The notes under the pieces: model-generated
What the model was told of the DNA's origin: nothing
Databases searched by the model: none
Seen by the model: only the letters and a program-made list of their open reading frames with translations
Program-made: the position numbers and the translations under genes
NCBI GenBank assembly: GCA_037074615.1
Contig: CM073547.1
Span: 2,604,001 to 2,668,000, forward strand
DNA: 64,000 nucleotides
Direction of reading: 5' to 3'
From: Leucaena leucocephala
Lineage: Eukaryota; Streptophyta; Magnoliopsida; Fabales; Fabaceae
Part shown: piece by piece, positions 25,080-37,381 of the stretch
Layout: every line of letters begins with the position of its first letter
How positions within the stretch are numbered: the stretch's first letter is position 1

Positions 25080-25330
25080 AATAAATAGTTATCAAAGAAA
25101 TATTTTAAAATTAAACTATAATTTTAAGGTATAAAATTATAAATTTAAATAAATTTATAAGATTAATTTTTAAATGAATAAATATATTTTTAGACTATAT
25201 AATAATTATTTTATCTTGATATTTTCTCTCTATTATTTTATTATATGTCATATTTAATAATTTACTTATTAAAAAACAATTATAATAATTATCTAAATAT
25301 TTATCTATTCATAATTATTTTTTTAAATAA
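25080..25330 (+). repeat. possible decayed copy of the GTTTGG-ended repeat
   Basis: Shares the order of segments with the other copies: a TTAAACTATAATTTTAA-like segment, a CTCTCTATT core and TAATTATCTAAATATTTATC. The ends are not preserved, so this copy is weakly supported. Confidence 0.3.
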
Positions 25331-25820
25331 TTTTAAGAATCTATTATCCATAAATTAAAGTACTACAACCATACTCCATCTCATGTTTATTATACTCCCT
25401 CCAATGTGTTTTTATTATCAGTATATTATTAGCAATTAACTAGTCTAATTTATAAAAGTGAGATCTATAATTTGACAATTTTATTACCTCCAACTGACTA
25501 TGACTACTGTATACTTAATACTTAAACATAAGATCAACGGTTAAGTTGAAACAAATTATAATCAATCGATCCAAACACTTTAAAATTATGTCAATTAGAG
25601 TGGCCGTTAAAACTAATTAAAGATAATAAATATATAGGAGATGTAATGATTATTTGGGAGTAAAATATAAAAAGTATACTAATTTTGTTGATAAAAACAA
25701 CTTATCTCCCACTTATATGTAGAATCAATCAAATGTAGGAGGATTTTACTTATAAAAAAATTGGAGAGAGCAAGACACTTCTAACACTTCATTAGGATTA
25801 AGAAAAGATGATTAAGGATT

Positions 25821-26125
25821 TGTTTGGATTGAGTTTTGTAATCATTAATAAAACGAGTTTAAAAACTCAAGTATATTCAAGATAAACAATTATGTTTAAA
25901 TTGACATTTGAGTCAAAAGATTTTTTTGAAATAAACATCAAATTAAACCTAAAATCATATTTTGTAGCTTTTGAAATTATAAAAATTAAACTGGTATTCA
26001 AATTGAATTGTTTTTTTACAGAAACATGTTCAGATATAATCACTTTATACTAATTTATTTTTACCCAAACTCAACTTACAAAATGTAGTGGATTGAAAGT
26101 ATTTTTGCTACCATTAACCCAAACT
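25821..26125. repeat. possible small MITE-like element
   Basis: The left end, GTTTGGATTGAGTTTTGTAA, resembles the reverse complement of the segment near 26068-26090 (ATTTTGTAAGTTGAGTTTGG). A second CCAAAC lies near 26119. No target duplication could be fixed. Confidence 0.25.
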
Positions 26126-26266
26126 AGCTTTCGTCGACAAATGAAATAAAGTCTGTTTTGATCATGAAAAATTTTAGATTTGTATTATATCCTTTCTCAT
26201 TAATTGATGTTAAAAAAACTCAATTAAGACTTGGTCAAATAACTTATAATAAAAACTATTTATATA

Positions 26267-26284
26267 TGTGTGTGTGTGTGTGTG
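26267..26284. repeat. (TG)9 microsatellite
   Basis: Perfect TG dinucleotide run in intergenic DNA. Confidence 0.9.
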
Positions 26285-26295
26285 AAGGTAGGTTA

Positions 26296-26745
26296 TGGTC
26301 ATGTTTAGAAATTTTTAAAATTATAATTTTAAAAAGGTTTCTATATAAATTATAATTTGAAAAAATTAAAAAAAATAATTATATTTATTTATAAATATTT
26401 TTAAATTAAATTATAGTTTAAAATTAAAATTTTAGATAAATTAGTGAAACTAACTAATTTATAAACTATGTAATTATTATTTTACTATTATTTTTTTATA
26501 CCACATCTTCTCTCATTTTTTTATCCTCTATCATCTCTCTTATTTATTTTCTCTTTTTCACCCTTTTTATTTTATTATTTTTTATATTTTTAATAAAATC
26601 ATATAATTTTTAATAATTTTATAATTATAAAAATCGTTATAGTAATAATTATATAAATATTTATTTATCTAAAATCATATTTTTTTATAAATTTTTCTTA
26701 AAAAATTATTTATTTATTTTTTATATATATATTTTTTAAATTTTA
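26296..26745 (+). repeat. dispersed repeat, decayed copy C
   Basis: Very AT-rich copy collinear with the family: a TTAAATTATAGTTTAAAATT segment, AGATAAATTAGTGAAACTAA, a CT-rich core, then ATAATTATATAAATATTTAT. The terminal motifs are eroded. Confidence 0.5.
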
Positions 26746-28604
26746 TCTTAATACACTATAATGATAAGCACATAAAAGAGTATATGTTCTTTCTAATCTA
26801 ATCTATGATTATTTTTCTTTTAAATAAAAGGCATATAGTAGTAATCTGATCTTGCTCAATGTGTCTACGGAATCAGAAAGCTGGCAGTGCTAGCTTGGCC
26901 TAGGAATCTGCCTACTTGGCCACTGCATATTTCCTTTCAGAATTCGGAATAATGGTCTCTTCTCACATCTCCCTGTCTCCGTCCCCTCTTATTTCTCTCA
27001 CATTGTAGCTGGCACCCAGCCCTCCGTTGTTCTCGTTGAATTTATTTTTTATGAGATTTTGTATATTTATTAAAGTTTTAATTGCTTAATTTTCATATAG
27101 AAAATCATATAAAATTTTAAAAAATAAATATAATTACTAAAAAAAACTCTTTATGATAAGTAAACATTATAGATTATTATTTCTTTTATATCAGAACTTA
27201 TTATATAATATTTTATTTATTATAGAATTTTTCAGTAATTATATTATTATCTTAAAACTTTATCAGAATTTTTCTCTATAAATATCATCTATTGTGTATG
27301 TGGCGAGGTAAGAGTACATTAGTGTAATCAACTTGATTGAAGAGAAATGATGTTAAAACATAATTAAAAAATATAAACATATTTATTGAGAATAATCACT
27401 TTTTAACTAATTTTATTGAGGTAAAAGTCGTCAAAAATATCAGACAAGGAAGGTAGTTGTCTTCCATTAAATTCAAACAGACAAATGAGCTAATGGCGTT
27501 TTCTTAGGTGTGCCAAAGTGTCGTGATCGAGTCTATTCAGATTTGATTTGAGGGAGACGAGTATTTTTTCCATGGCCACGCTTTACTTGTTGTAATGATA
27601 TGTTCTTGCTTGGCCAAACAGGAAGAAAATTTGCAATTCCAAGATTCCGCACTCTACACATGATGTTTCATACTCAAAAGATTTGATTTTGATGGGTTTG
27701 GATTGGATATTTCTGCTCCTTTATGATTCTTTGCCCCCTTCACTGCTGCTCCAGCAGGCTTCCTTGCTTTAGCTTGAAACTTGAATCCACGTTATGGAAA
27801 AAAGCAATGACCCAATCACAAACCAGCACCACAGAAGAAGAAGGAATTGAATTCAACTTGAATGACGATTCCTCAGGACCAAGGAGTTAGACCTCACTGT
27901 AAAAGCAACCCTAGCTGTTATAAAGAAGAAATGAGAGTGCGATGAAGTCACAAAGCGTACTCCTACTAATTTCTGCTAGATTATTCAAAATAATAGTAAT
28001 AATTTGAAAAGACAACGTGCAGATTGAATAGCAGAAAGTGGCAGAAGGGGTAGACTTTTAACACAGGAGAGGGAGAGATTCTGCGATTCAACCGCGAGGG
28101 TGAAAAACCCTAATAACGAAAAAGAGCCAAAAACCAAATAATTGTTTCAACACGAAGACAATCGACAAGATTAGACTCTCCACGTTCCATCCAATCAGTG
28201 GGGTCCTAACCTACATATCTTCTCAGATTTTCTTCCTACTTCCAACCTTCCCCCGCCAAATTTCATTAATTAACCCTTCTCCCTCATTCATCCACTTAAT
28301 ATCTCCATAAATTTCACTTACAAGCTGTTCTCACCCAAAAGATTAATTACGTACCCTTTGGTAACTAAATTCTTTCATACTCACAATTTCCTGCTTATAA
28401 AAGAAATTTCAGACTATAAAATATTATGAATACGAGTTACGCCGCCGTTAACTAAATCAACTTTTATTTAGGGAAAAGTTACCGGGAAATACTGAAATGA
28501 CACAGAAGTCTTGAAGTACTGATCTGTGATTACTAGCTACATGCCCTTCCAACTTCTCTCCACCTACCGAAATCCCTTTCAGCCTCTCTTCCATCTCCTT
28601 CCCC
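26746..28604. other. intergenic, no gene seen
   Basis: Mixed-composition DNA. The stretches 26870-27010 and 27480-28300 are less AT-rich than their surroundings and could be old coding or regulatory DNA, but no open frame or motif supports a call. A telo-box-like AAACCCTAA-type motif lies near 28105. Confidence 0.4.
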
Positions 28605-28731
28605 CATGTCCTCGTCGTTGTCGAGCTTGAGATCGCCGTTCGCCGGAAGGACCATCGGAACCGGTGACTTAGTACGGGCCCTTAGTCGGTTGTGAGTGTG
28701 GTCCGGTGCAGGGGGCGTTGTTGGTTAGGAA

Positions 28732-29150
28732 ATGACTCGGAGGGAAAGGGATCGTTCTGATGGGTCAAACCAGGTCTGTTTCTGTAAATCGACCATTTTG
28801 TAAAAAACAAAAACAAAGCCATCTGATCTAACTGGTTTTGTATTTTCGATTTTCAGCTCTTTGATTATTATGCCATCGGAAAGGATGTCCCGGTAATGAA
28901 AGCTGTGGTTGGAGAAGATGCATTTTCATCTGAGGATCTGGTCTCTGACATTTTTATAACTGTCCTTTCCTCTAATTAGTAATGTTTTTCCCTTCAAGTG
29001 GTATTAATGGGAATATATTTTGGGGTTTACAGCTGTATCTGGAATGTTTGGACAAGTTTAAAAGGAAGTTCGTTTGTCACCCAAGGAGCTTATGCCTACG
29101 TGAATTTCATGAGGAGTTCAAGACGAATGGAAGTAGACAATATTATCTAT
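28732..29150 (+). pseudogene. V-ATPase subunit B (VHA-B) 3' fragment, intron-bearing
   Basis: Three exon remnants match consecutive parts of the C-terminal third of V-ATPase subunit B: 28732-28773 (MTRRERDRSDGSNQ), 28857-28940 (YAIGKDVPVMKAVVGEDAF then SSEDL) and from 29033 (LYLECLDKFKRKFV). The two gaps retain intron-like ends (GT-AG), so the copy came from genomic DNA, not a processed transcript. Near 29070 a frameshift separates RKFV from VTQGAY in the next frame, and beyond that the similarity fades. The upstream two thirds of the gene and the usual C-terminus are missing. A functional V-ATPase B is about 490 aa, so this is a broken fragment. A short frame at 28605-28694 lies just upstream; its LSRL could be the preceding conserved block, but this is weak. 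Confidence 0.85.
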
Positions 29151-29654
29151 CTCCTGGTATTTGAGGAGTTTCTGGAAAAATTTGCAATATGCAAATACCA
29201 ATTCTAACAATGCCAAATGATAGTGACGAATTTACTAGACTCTAATGCTGAATTGGTCATCTTTCTTGAACTTCTATTGTACAGATATTACACATTCACT
29301 TTCTGTAAAATCCTATTACCATATATTCTATTCTAGCAATCAACTAACTCGGAGTCTCAGATCGATGTTTGCGATTAGTATACCTCCCCCGGGGTCTTTC
29401 CTAACAATGTAGAAATAGAGCATTGGTTCTCTCACTTTGTGATATAGATTACACACACCAAATAGCCTTGGGTAGATATACGGTTTGGTTTCACGAATAT
29501 CTGCAACATATTGGATCAGTCCTGTAGATTGAAGTAAAGGATGAGATTTGGTGTAGAATGCTATTTAGCCCTGAATGTTATGACATACTATTATTAATGC
29601 TATAGGAATAACTAGCCTCTTATTATTGTTATTGAAAGAAGCTAGTAATTTAGT

Positions 29655-30068
29655 GCTTTAATGGGAAATTCAAATTACAATTTAAAAAAAAATTAGTTTA
29701 TTTTTTTAAAATAAATAATTATATTTATTTAATAAGATTTTTAGATTAAATTATAATTTAAATTTAAAATTTTAAACTATTAAGATTAATTTTTAAAATA
29801 ATAAAAGAATTACATATTATATAATTATTAATTTATTTTTATTTTTTTTATATTCTATATTTTTATTTTATTTTTTTTCATATTCTCTTTTTTCTCTTTT
29901 CTATTTTTTTTCCTATTTCTAATAAAATTATATTCTTTTTAATAATTTTTTAATTATAGTTTTTTAATACTAAATATCTATTTATTTAAAATTATTTTTT
30001 TATAAACTCCTATCTTTTTTTTTTTTAAAAGCTATTAAAGAGTTTTTTTTTCAAATTCTTATCTAAGT
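29655..30068 (+). repeat. dispersed repeat, decayed copy D
   Basis: Collinear with the family but almost pure AT plus a CT-rich core: AATAATTATATTTATTTAAT, TTAGATTAAATTATAATTTA, TTCTCTTTTTTCTC, TAATACTAAATATCTATTTA. Neither end is intact. Confidence 0.45.
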
Positions 30069-30604
30069 ATACCCTCCTTCCTTAGTATTCTTTATGGGAG
30101 AAGTTTGTCAGTTTTTCCCGCTTATAATTTTTCTTTCTAACCTTTGACGGCTTCGGTGACTTTTTTGAGGTTTTGTAGTTAGACGTCTTTAGGGGGAATG
30201 GTGTCACTTGCTTAGATTGGCATTGTTCATTTTGTTGACTGAATCTTTCCTTCTAAAATCCAAACATTAAAATTCTTTTGAATTGGCCAGATTTAGCCAC
30301 CGATAAGGTTAATTTTATGGATGTATGATTTCAAGTCTAATGATCATTTTGCCGTTTAATAAACTAGGATAATTTTACAGACTATTTGATTTCAAGCCCA
30401 GTAACTCCTTTTACCGTCAAAATTATGAATAATTAGTAAATAGTTAAATTTTTTAAATATAATATATTATATTTGAATCGAGTCATGTATATAAAAAATA
30501 TTTTATTGAATAATATAAAATTTATTTCTATCTATATTTATGAAAGACTAATATGCTGTTTTATAATTAAAATACATGTGTGATTCACACTCTAATGGTA
30601 TGGC

Positions 30605-30691
30605 ATTGGTGAGGGAAGGACTCCAAGGGATCATTCTGATCTGTCATCCATGGGAAAGGATGTCCAGGCAAACATGGCCCCCATTGTTGAG
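30605..30691 (+). pseudogene. second V-ATPase subunit B fragment
   Basis: One open stretch reads IGEGRTPRDHSDLSS then MGKDVQANMAPIVE, matching the same part of V-ATPase subunit B as the fragment at 28732 (family: IGEGMTRRDHSDVSNQ and IGKDVQAMKAVVGE). Here the two blocks are joined without an intron and with about six residues missing between them. Similarity stops on both sides, with no start or exon context. It is on the same strand as the other fragment, about 1.8 kb away. Confidence 0.75.
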
Positions 30692-30699
30692 TTGTTCAT

Positions 30700-33022
30700 G
30701 AGAGTCAAGAAGAGCCTATTGTGCATTGCAATAATTATTATGATGTAAAAGGGTCCATTGTAGAGAACTCTACTGCAATGTTGTATATAAATCTATATAT
30801 AAAATGTGCAAGATAATCCAATATAAAAAAAAAAATCTGTATATGAGAACAATGAAATGAATAAAAAATTTTTTTTTTTGCAACCTCCTTGAACTTGTCA
30901 TGTCACATGCTAAAATTTTCATCACACACTTGCTTTGTTCATATCATTTCTGAAGTTAAATTTGTTTTCCCTTGAGTTGTGACTTGTGATTTACATGTAA
31001 CACCGTAATTTAAAACTTGTCAGTGAATGGAAAAGAGCAAAATAATACCTTAGTGAATAACTAGTCCTGCACAACAAATACTAAGAACAAGTTAGCACTC
31101 ATAACTGGTCATTTGCTAAGCTATTCCTATAATTTATTATGTAAAATTTGTTATTTGTTAGACATTTCAATGATTATCCGCCAAATTAAGTAATCCAAAA
31201 TCAGTATAACGGGATTTGTCTGTCATTTCAGCAATTTAGAGTACTGGTTTAGATTTTCCCTATTTGAGGAAAATTTATATGTCTATTTCCCTTTTATTTA
31301 TCCCCACTTAGCAACACCCATCAATAATATAAGTTCATATCCACCATGCTCTTATAATATAGCTTAACTCTAACTAATCTACTAATTTTAAGAAAAAATA
31401 ATTTTCTTTTACCATTTCAAAAGATTTCAGTTGTTTAAAGTGGTTTAGAAGCTATATTCTATATATTGTTTAACAATATAAAATAACCTATATTTTATAT
31501 TAAGCATTACTCTTAGAACTATTTAGTGTAAGAAGGAAATATGTGTTTAGAGAGAGAGAGAGTAAAGCAGCGTAAATCAAAGGGACATGACTGGCTGCAA
31601 CTGTGGTGGTGGGAGAGCTAACCTAAGAGATAAACAATGGTGGGACAGGGAAACCCTAAGCCCTAACCCTAGCTGATACTCCAAAATGTTCTATCTTGTT
31701 CTCTTAAAAAAAATAAATAAAAATTAAAGAAACAAATCAATAAACATATTCCACTTTTTTCACTTTACGTCACGTCTCTTCACTGTTGCATGAGGGATTA
31801 TATTACTTTAGATCAATGTTAAATCTAATTAAGTCATGATTATACCCTTTTACCTGCATCATAGAGATAAGAGTTAAAACTAAAAACAAAAACAGGCTTA
31901 TCCAGAAAGCAATCCATCTTTTTCTTCCTTATCATCACTCGAGTTTCATGTGTGCCTTTAATGCTACCATGCTTCCCTTTTTTGATTTTTCACCTCTCTT
32001 ATCAGCTTCAGCAAATCGAGTAATGATTTAGCTTACCGACAATATTGAATCACCAAATAATATAGGATTATGTAGCCCAAAAAATAACAAATAATTAAAG
32101 TTATGCATAATACCAATGTGATTCAAATTAATTAATTAATTATATCTAATTTGTTAGACTTCTTTAATCAGAAGCGGTTCCCTGCAACGGAAGTTGCTCA
32201 CCTAATGTCGGCACACTTTTTCGACAAAAAAATTAGTTAATTTAGTCATTGAAAAAGTGAGTCATTTAATTTTTTTAATTAATTATTTTAGTTCATTGGA
32301 ATTATACTAGCCTAATAGAATTCTGATGCAAATATTAAACCAATGAAATGGGCTGTAATTAGTCAACAAAAACTCTTTAATATGGAGCGATTTATTCACC
32401 TAATTCATGGATTTTCTCTATTGCATTCGGCATTTTTTTCAAAGAAAAAAGCACTTGATCGCTTCATAAAATGTCATGGAGGGGTTTAAATCAATCTCAT
32501 GCTTAATCTTTTGGAAAAGAAAAGGCACCAACAACCCACCAACTAGACTAAAAATCTAGGCTCTGAATAGACGCTCCACGCGATATCATCTCCAACATAA
32601 TAATATCCAATAAGATAAGGCTTATATGATCTTGACTTTGTAGAAATTCAATATCAACGCTGGGAATCACATTTGCACAGTTCACTAGATATGGCACTCG
32701 CTACATTTGGACAAGTGAAACAAGAGAGTTCAATAGAAATATATAAAACCACTCTTGTGCTACGAGAAAATACAGTACAAATGTCAATTATGCTCACTTT
32801 GCTCCAAACAAAGGCATTAGGTTCAAACCTTCCATCCAACTGATCCTGAAGCAACAAAAATACATATGATAAAACTAGAATAACACCAATTAGGTCGTCC
32901 AAAAGCTAAAACCCCTCAAAGAAATTGTCATCAAACCCTGTCAAGTTTGAAACTAAGTTCACTTTATAAAGACCGCAATTAAACCAGTACTGAGCGGCAA
33001 GCAGCAGGTTTTGTGCAGTTTA
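30700..33022. other. intergenic and PUX4 3' flank
   Basis: Mostly AT-rich without coding signal. A degenerate telomere-like run lies at 31651-31673. The part next to 33022 is the probable 3' UTR of the PUX4-like gene. The open frame at 32654-32902 shows no known domain. Confidence 0.45.
31651..31673 (+). repeat. degenerate telomere-like CCCTAA run
   Basis: Three near-repeats of the plant telomere unit in a row: AAACCCTAAG, CCCTAACCCT, AGC. It could be a cluster of telo-boxes (a motif common in plant promoters) or a tiny interstitial telomeric remnant. No adjacent gene start is visible. Confidence 0.6.
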
Positions 33023-35874
33023 TCAGAATTTCTGGATGACCACCGAATTTGCCAGTCCTTCCTGCTCTATGGTCCGAGTTTCATCGGTCAGAAGCTTTGG
33101 GGGAAACCCCATCACCTGAAGTTGATAATTTGGCGCACCCCCGGGTCTCGATGCATCTATAAATGCACGGATATCACTAATTGTGTGATGATAATTAAAG
33201 TGAGATATCAAGCGGGTTCCATCAGCTAGCCTAATCTGTATCGAAGTTGATGGCAGTGACTGATCCACAACCAGTCCTGCAGAAGGGGTAGGAACATTGG
33301 ATGGAGCTGACACAACCGTTGTCTCGGGTGCCGCTGAAATAGAGCTGCTTCCTAGAGTTCTTCCCACTCCCTGGAATGCAACATGGTGCTTTTCGGGTTC
33401 CTGCAGATGTAACAAAAGTGCACATGTAATTTATTGAACGGGCCCACAAATTCCAGGTCAGAGTTGTACTTGAAAAATACTGGGAATATTCAAAAGCTAC
33501 AGACAGGAACAAAGAAAAAACAACCAATTTTACGCTGGTTTCATATAAAATTGGAGAAGGGACAAACATAACAGAGAACTCACTGGATATTTTTCAGTCC
33601 TCCTTATGAGGTTAACATTAACTGATGATCTCCTGTCCGCAGGTTCAAGCTCTTTTGGACACTCAGACTTTTTGATACTCTGCATTGAAACATAGTAAAT
33701 ATGATTATCAATTAATCATTAGAAGCAAATCTATCACTGTAACCAAGAAGAAAGTAGTACTCCAGATTCCATAAAGATATTAAAATAATCTTTCGACAGT
33801 CTCATGGCTCATTTTAAGAGCAGCTTTCAGAGCACTCCAAACAATATGCTTTGGATATAGTTCTCTAGCTACCCATGCGGTTTTCAGTAAAGGGAATTCT
33901 TAATTGAGGTTTTCACTAAGTAGAGATAAAACAAAAATCCCGGAAATATTTCATTCTTCTGTCATTCTGTGAATAATAAATATAAAAATCACAATCTTCC
34001 AATACTGATGAATTCTTTATTTGGTCTGCACAAAACCATGTAGCTTCTAACATTGTGAATATAAACAGTTTACCTCTAGGAATGAGGCATTCTCAGGATC
34101 ATCCAACCTCCTCAAAGGTCCATCATTTACAGTGAAGCCATCACTCCAAAAAACAATGTTGTGAACAAAAGACTCAGGTTGTTGAGAAGTCGATTGTACA
34201 GTTTCTCCTGAGAGTAGTCTTGCAGTTCCAGTAAAGGTTGTTGACCTTGGAGGATCCTGTAGTTGATCAAGAGGCCTTTCTATAGCTCCAAGTTGCCTTG
34301 CTTGATTGAAAATTGCATCCACATCATTGCCCTTTGAAGGATCTTGGACAAGCATTCCACTGGAGATATAACAAATCATAGTATCAGCTGAAGAAAGATA
34401 GGCGTCTATCAATAAATCCTCATGATGTACATCTAGATGCATCAGGGAAAGCATATGCATATTAAATGTACAGTTCAGAAAGCTTGACTGCTAATCTCTA
34501 AGAGGGAAGAAACATCATCTGCTATACCTATGCAGTCTACAAGAGTGGCTGGATAAAGGAACGATTTAATCTAGACTAAAAGTATTCGGGGAGAAGGAAA
34601 AAATATTAATTTTGGAAGGCAGTAAAGTGAACTGAAAGTTTCATGTAAGAAGGGATATAGCCATCAATTATCACACATCAAAGTCTTCTTTGTTTTTTCT
34701 TTTGGAAGGGTCACAGGTTAAAATCTAATAGAAAGATAAGCTAAATAATACAGGCACCTAGTAATAAGAAGATAAGAAAGCTCTCATCCCATTTATAATT
34801 TTTTTTGCACAACAAAATAAGAAATAGTATCGAGACATGGTAAAAAGAATACAGAGTTTGAAGATAAGAAATCATCAAAGAAAACAAGTGGAAACTCAGG
34901 GCTGAGAAACCAAAGAAAAACTCAAACAAAACTAGCCACTGAATAAAATCAACCTAGCAACTAAAATGGTCTTATATCTACATGATTTAAATTAACTCCT
35001 ATCATTGCAAGAGTAATAATTGGTAAACTACCCGTATATATTTAAGCATACCAAGATATATGAAGTACATCGAAGCTAAGAGGTTCTAATTGGTAAAAAT
35101 ATGGTCTATGCATTGCCCGGAGATCAACAATAAAGTGGTCTATTTTTTTATGAGCAGATTGATATGGCATCGCTAGAAATATATCACAGACAAAGCTGCT
35201 TATAATACCAAGGGGGGGAAAACCCGGGGGGTATGCTCATATCCTGCTAATTATAATTATGAATAGTCCCAAAATAATGGCTTCCTGTGCTAATTCAATA
35301 TTATATTTCAATGCCCAAGCACTAACTTAAGCCCTATACTCCAGCTCTTAAATCACTGCATCAAGCTATTCAAGTCAGCTCTCTCTTTCCGGCTCTAGGT
35401 TGCTCAATTAGCGCCCAGGGAAAGGACACACCAGTACCAATCCAATGGAATGTAGGTCAAGAATCTAAAGAATTTAATAACAGGAAACAGGTTTAATTCA
35501 GAACAAAAAAATGAAATTGAACTCCAGCTTCCTCTTCCCAACACGTCCCCCATTTTTATTCGAACAAATAAGTCATTGAACATTTGAAATAGGAAAAACA
35601 ACAGATAGATGAAAGTGAAAAGAGCTGTCGGTAAATACTCGATGCAATAAGAATCAAATACCAAAAACGAATTTCAAGAAATTGAGATTTTTAGGTCGAA
35701 CAAACAGGAGGGGATGGAGAAAAGAAACCTCTTCTCGCCACCGGTGTAGTACTCCTGCGGCCCATCAGAGTCGCTGTCCGAGTCGGCCGACGGCCGGTTC
35801 AGATCCGATAGTGTGCGGATTCTTCCTGCGCGACTGCTCGATGCCTTCGATGCTTTCCTGTCTCCCGATGCCAT
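33023..35874 (-). CDS. PUX4: PUX4-like SEP-UBX domain CDC48 cofactor
   Basis: Four exons: 35729-35874, 34074-34359, 33584-33679, 33023-33400. They sum to 906 nt (301 aa), close to Arabidopsis PUX4 (about 303). The N-terminus has the family's GRIRTLSDLNR and SDSDSDGPQEYYTGGEK, then SGMLVQDPSKG. A SEP domain lies at about residues 115-175 (HNIVFWSDGFTVNDGPLRRL, DDPENASFLE, SECPKELEPADRR). FQGVGRTLG precedes a C-terminal UBX domain at about 225-301 (STSIQIRLADGTRLISHFN, LQVMGFPPKLL, SVVIQKF). Proteins of this p47-like type bind the AAA ATPase CDC48/p97 through UBX and SEP and adapt it to substrates. All introns have GT-AG ends. PUX4 and its close paralogue PUX3 are hard to separate by eye; the family assignment is firm. 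Confidence 0.93.
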
Positions 35875-36812
35875 TGAATTTTTCTGTTTCTACCTTCGCA
35901 ACTCGCGCAAGAGGGAAAGACTAGAAGAGGGAGAGAGAGAGAGAGACAATATATCCTGCCACACGAATCTCTGACAATCACGCTCCACCAAAGCGCGTAG
36001 AAGCTAGAATAGATATAACGCCGTTAATCGGTATCCTTTGCCCCGTTTGGCCATGTGTTCCCTTTTTAAATTTCTTCATTATCTGATAAAAAGTAGAGTC
36101 ATTAACGAAATACAAGGTTGTTCAGCCCGGGATTTAGTATAGTAATCATTATCATTAATAAAATATTAGTAGTTTTTAAAACCTGCAATTATAATTTAAT
36201 TTGCCGAGATAAGTTATTTTATATTCAAAAAATGTAAGATTGTCAACCTGTAATTTTAAGTTAATTCATAAGGATAATTTTATTTAATTTAAACTCGGAT
36301 TTTAAGAAGATTTCATCCTTTAATTTCTTTATATTTGGATCAGATTACACAAAATATAATCTTCATTGACGTATGGAGGACGCACTTTTGGGGTGGCAAC
36401 ACATGATTTTAACATGAATTCGTTTCATACCCGTATAAGAATTGATTTTTATTAATAAATTAATAAACAGGCAATAAAAAGTGTGTTTCTCACGACGGAA
36501 ATGAGATGAAATTTTAATGAGTTTGATTTTAAAAGATTGGAGAAGTGGGATAACAAATTTTATTTTTTTTAAATTTTATAATTCTATTCATCTATTTTTT
36601 TAAAATAAAAATTATTAAAATTTTCTCTTTATTCCCCTCCGTTCCCTTGTACCAAATAGAGTCTAAACATTATTTTAAGATATTTTAAATGATATTAATT
36701 AAATAGTATAAATAAAAGTAAAAGATAATGGTAACACTGATAGAAATTAAAATTTAAATTCTTCCTATATATTTTGTAATATTTATTATTATTTTTAACT
36801 ATTTCTTATAAG
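35875..36812. other. PUX4 5' region and intergenic DNA
   Basis: A GA run at about 35926-35945 lies just upstream of the PUX4 start and probably in its 5' UTR or promoter. The remainder is AT-rich with no coding signal. Confidence 0.4.
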
Positions 36813-37381
36813 TAGAGGTGGAAATGCAGATTAATATGCTAAATACAGGTTGATTTGGAAGCGAGTCAAGCTTAATCAACTTGATTCTAGGTGGGTTGAT
36901 ATAATACTAACCCGAATATGCCATAACCTACCAACGCACTAGTTTTTTTTAATTATTTATATATATATTTTTTAAAAAAAATATTATTTTCATATATATT
37001 TTTTTAAAAAATAATTTGTATATATCAATATTAATTGGATTTAAAGTATGATATGAAATTGTTAAAAATATTTATTTTTTTAATTTTATCACTATCCGTA
37101 GATAAATTTATTACAAGTAAAATACTAATAGAATAAAATATATATAAAGAAATGATCTAATAAGATAAAATTAATATAAATTAAGTATAATGTAAAATTT
37201 AACTTAGTTAAAATTTTAAAATTAATAAAATATAATATAAATAATAAAAATTAAAAAAAAATTAAGTTAACCTGTGAATCCGACGAGTTAAGATACTGTA
37301 GATACGGGTCAAAAAGATCCACGCCTAAATTGACAACTCAAACCGCCAGAATGGCAGGTCTAACTCAAATTTACATCTCTA
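36813..37381. mobile_element. older non-autonomous hAT-like element
   Basis: It starts TAGAGGTGGAAAT and its other end in reverse complement reads TAGAGATGTAAAT (11 of 13 identical). The flanking 8-mers CTTATAAG and TTTACGAG agree at 5 of 8 places, so a target duplication is possible but decayed. The middle is AT-rich with no transposase. The TAGAG-type ends resemble those of the element at 21843-22511, but the sub-terminal sequences differ. Confidence 0.55.
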
